From Desulfosporosinus sp. OT (lineage in GTDB: Bacteria > Bacillota > Desulfitobacteriia > Desulfitobacteriales > Desulfitobacteriaceae), in the NCBI RefSeq assembly GCF_000224515.1, contig NZ_AGAF01000111.1, positions 1 to 61,033 of the forward strand: a stretch of DNA of 61,033 nt, read 5' to 3'. The notes beneath the pieces were generated by a model, which did no database searches, was not told the origin of the DNA, and worked only from the letters and a program-made list of their open reading frames with translations. Shown here piece by piece: positions 60,938-61,033 of the stretch; within the stretch, counting starts at the first letter, position 1; every line of letters starts with the position of its first letter. The translations under genes and the position numbers were made by a program.

Positions 60938-61033
60938 GTCGAGTAAGTCAGGAGCCTCTCGGCTCCCTTCTCCTCTAAGAACCGTACTTGTTCCTTTCAA
61001 AACATACGGCTCAAGCCATCCTTTATCTCAAAT
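60938..61033 (-). mobile_element. 3' end of a group II intron (domains V and VI)
   Basis: On the minus strand, domain V is 60979-61012: GAGCCGTA, a GAAA tetraloop stem (GTTTTGAAAGGAAC) and TACGGTTC. Domain VI follows with the GGAGCC-GAGA-GGCTCC stem and the intron ends at TTACTCGAC near 60938. The body and any reverse transcriptase lie outside the window. It sits upstream of the membrane protein gene at 60494. Confidence 0.75.

Noticed and set aside
1-61033. tRNA, rRNA or CRISPR arrays
   Set aside because: No cloverleaf with a TTCGA arm, no rRNA words and no regularly spaced repeats with spacers were noticed by eye.

Overview
The window looks like a chromosomal stretch from a strictly anaerobic, spore-forming type Firmicute of the Desulfosporosinus/Desulfitobacterium kind. 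This rests on gene content and base composition, not on a database match: AT-rich low-GC DNA, AGGAGG-type ribosome sites, an anaerobic Ni-CO dehydrogenase with its CooC maturase and a CooA-like sensor, a cytoplasmic molybdopterin oxidoreductase with a poly-ferredoxin partner and a PucR-type regulator, DUF3786, EFR1-type ferredoxin debris, c-di-GMP-I riboswitches and a group II intron end.

Layout. 1-3434 is a junkyard of short or broken genes: an in-frame stop gene, a MazG-like/helicase/NERD remnant operon and a DinB fragment. 3847-6982 is operon A (DUF6530 protein, AAA+VWA fusion, Xre regulator with zinc ribbon). 7126-13400 holds an MBL-fold hydrolase, a broken ArsR/EFR1 locus with a palindromic operator, an MFS remnant, a phage-type amidase with a decayed XhlA-like neighbour, a DMT exporter and a chimeric alpha/beta hydrolase. 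13461-17748 has a methyltransferase and then operon B (DUF4116-type repeat protein, MoxR AAA ATPase, HExxH metallopeptidase-like/VWA protein). 17774-19527 is a DMT exporter with an AraC regulator.

19849-28200 is one long minus-strand chemotaxis operon, cheY-cheA-cheW-mcp-cheR-cheB-cheY-cheX, ending in histidine-kinase debris and preceded by a c-di-GMP-I riboswitch with a terminator. 28617-32984 is the PucR regulator plus molybdoenzyme pair. 33251-35692 has a yedE fragment and a BAAT-family acyl hydrolase with a MarR regulator and twin palindromic operators. 36136-39685 is cooC-cooS and the CooA-like sensor. 39914-45407 has an amber-interrupted nitroreductase and a rifampicin-phosphotransferase-like PEP-utilising enzyme next to a two-component system. 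46078-47633 is a ferredoxin-nitroreductase and a TetR regulator. 47818-50363 is a two-component system downstream of a small exported protein, all behind a second c-di-GMP-I riboswitch. 50819-54272 holds fragments, a 40-bp perfect palindrome, a membrane-anchored HTH protein, DUF3786 and a membrane protein. 54326-58624 is a MacB-like ABC export operon. The right edge has three small membrane proteins and the 3' end of a group II intron.

How it works together: sensing and regulation dominate (two c-di-GMP riboswitches, three two-component or chemotaxis modules, and MarR, TetR, ArsR, AraC, PucR, Xre and CooA-like regulators), mostly next to detoxification or redox enzymes. The density of frameshifted, stop-interrupted and truncated genes is high, so the accessory parts appear to be actively decaying. 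The best candidates for an under-described system are the two AAA/VWA operons (A and B). They share a chaperone-like ATPase plus VWA architecture but carry different companion proteins.
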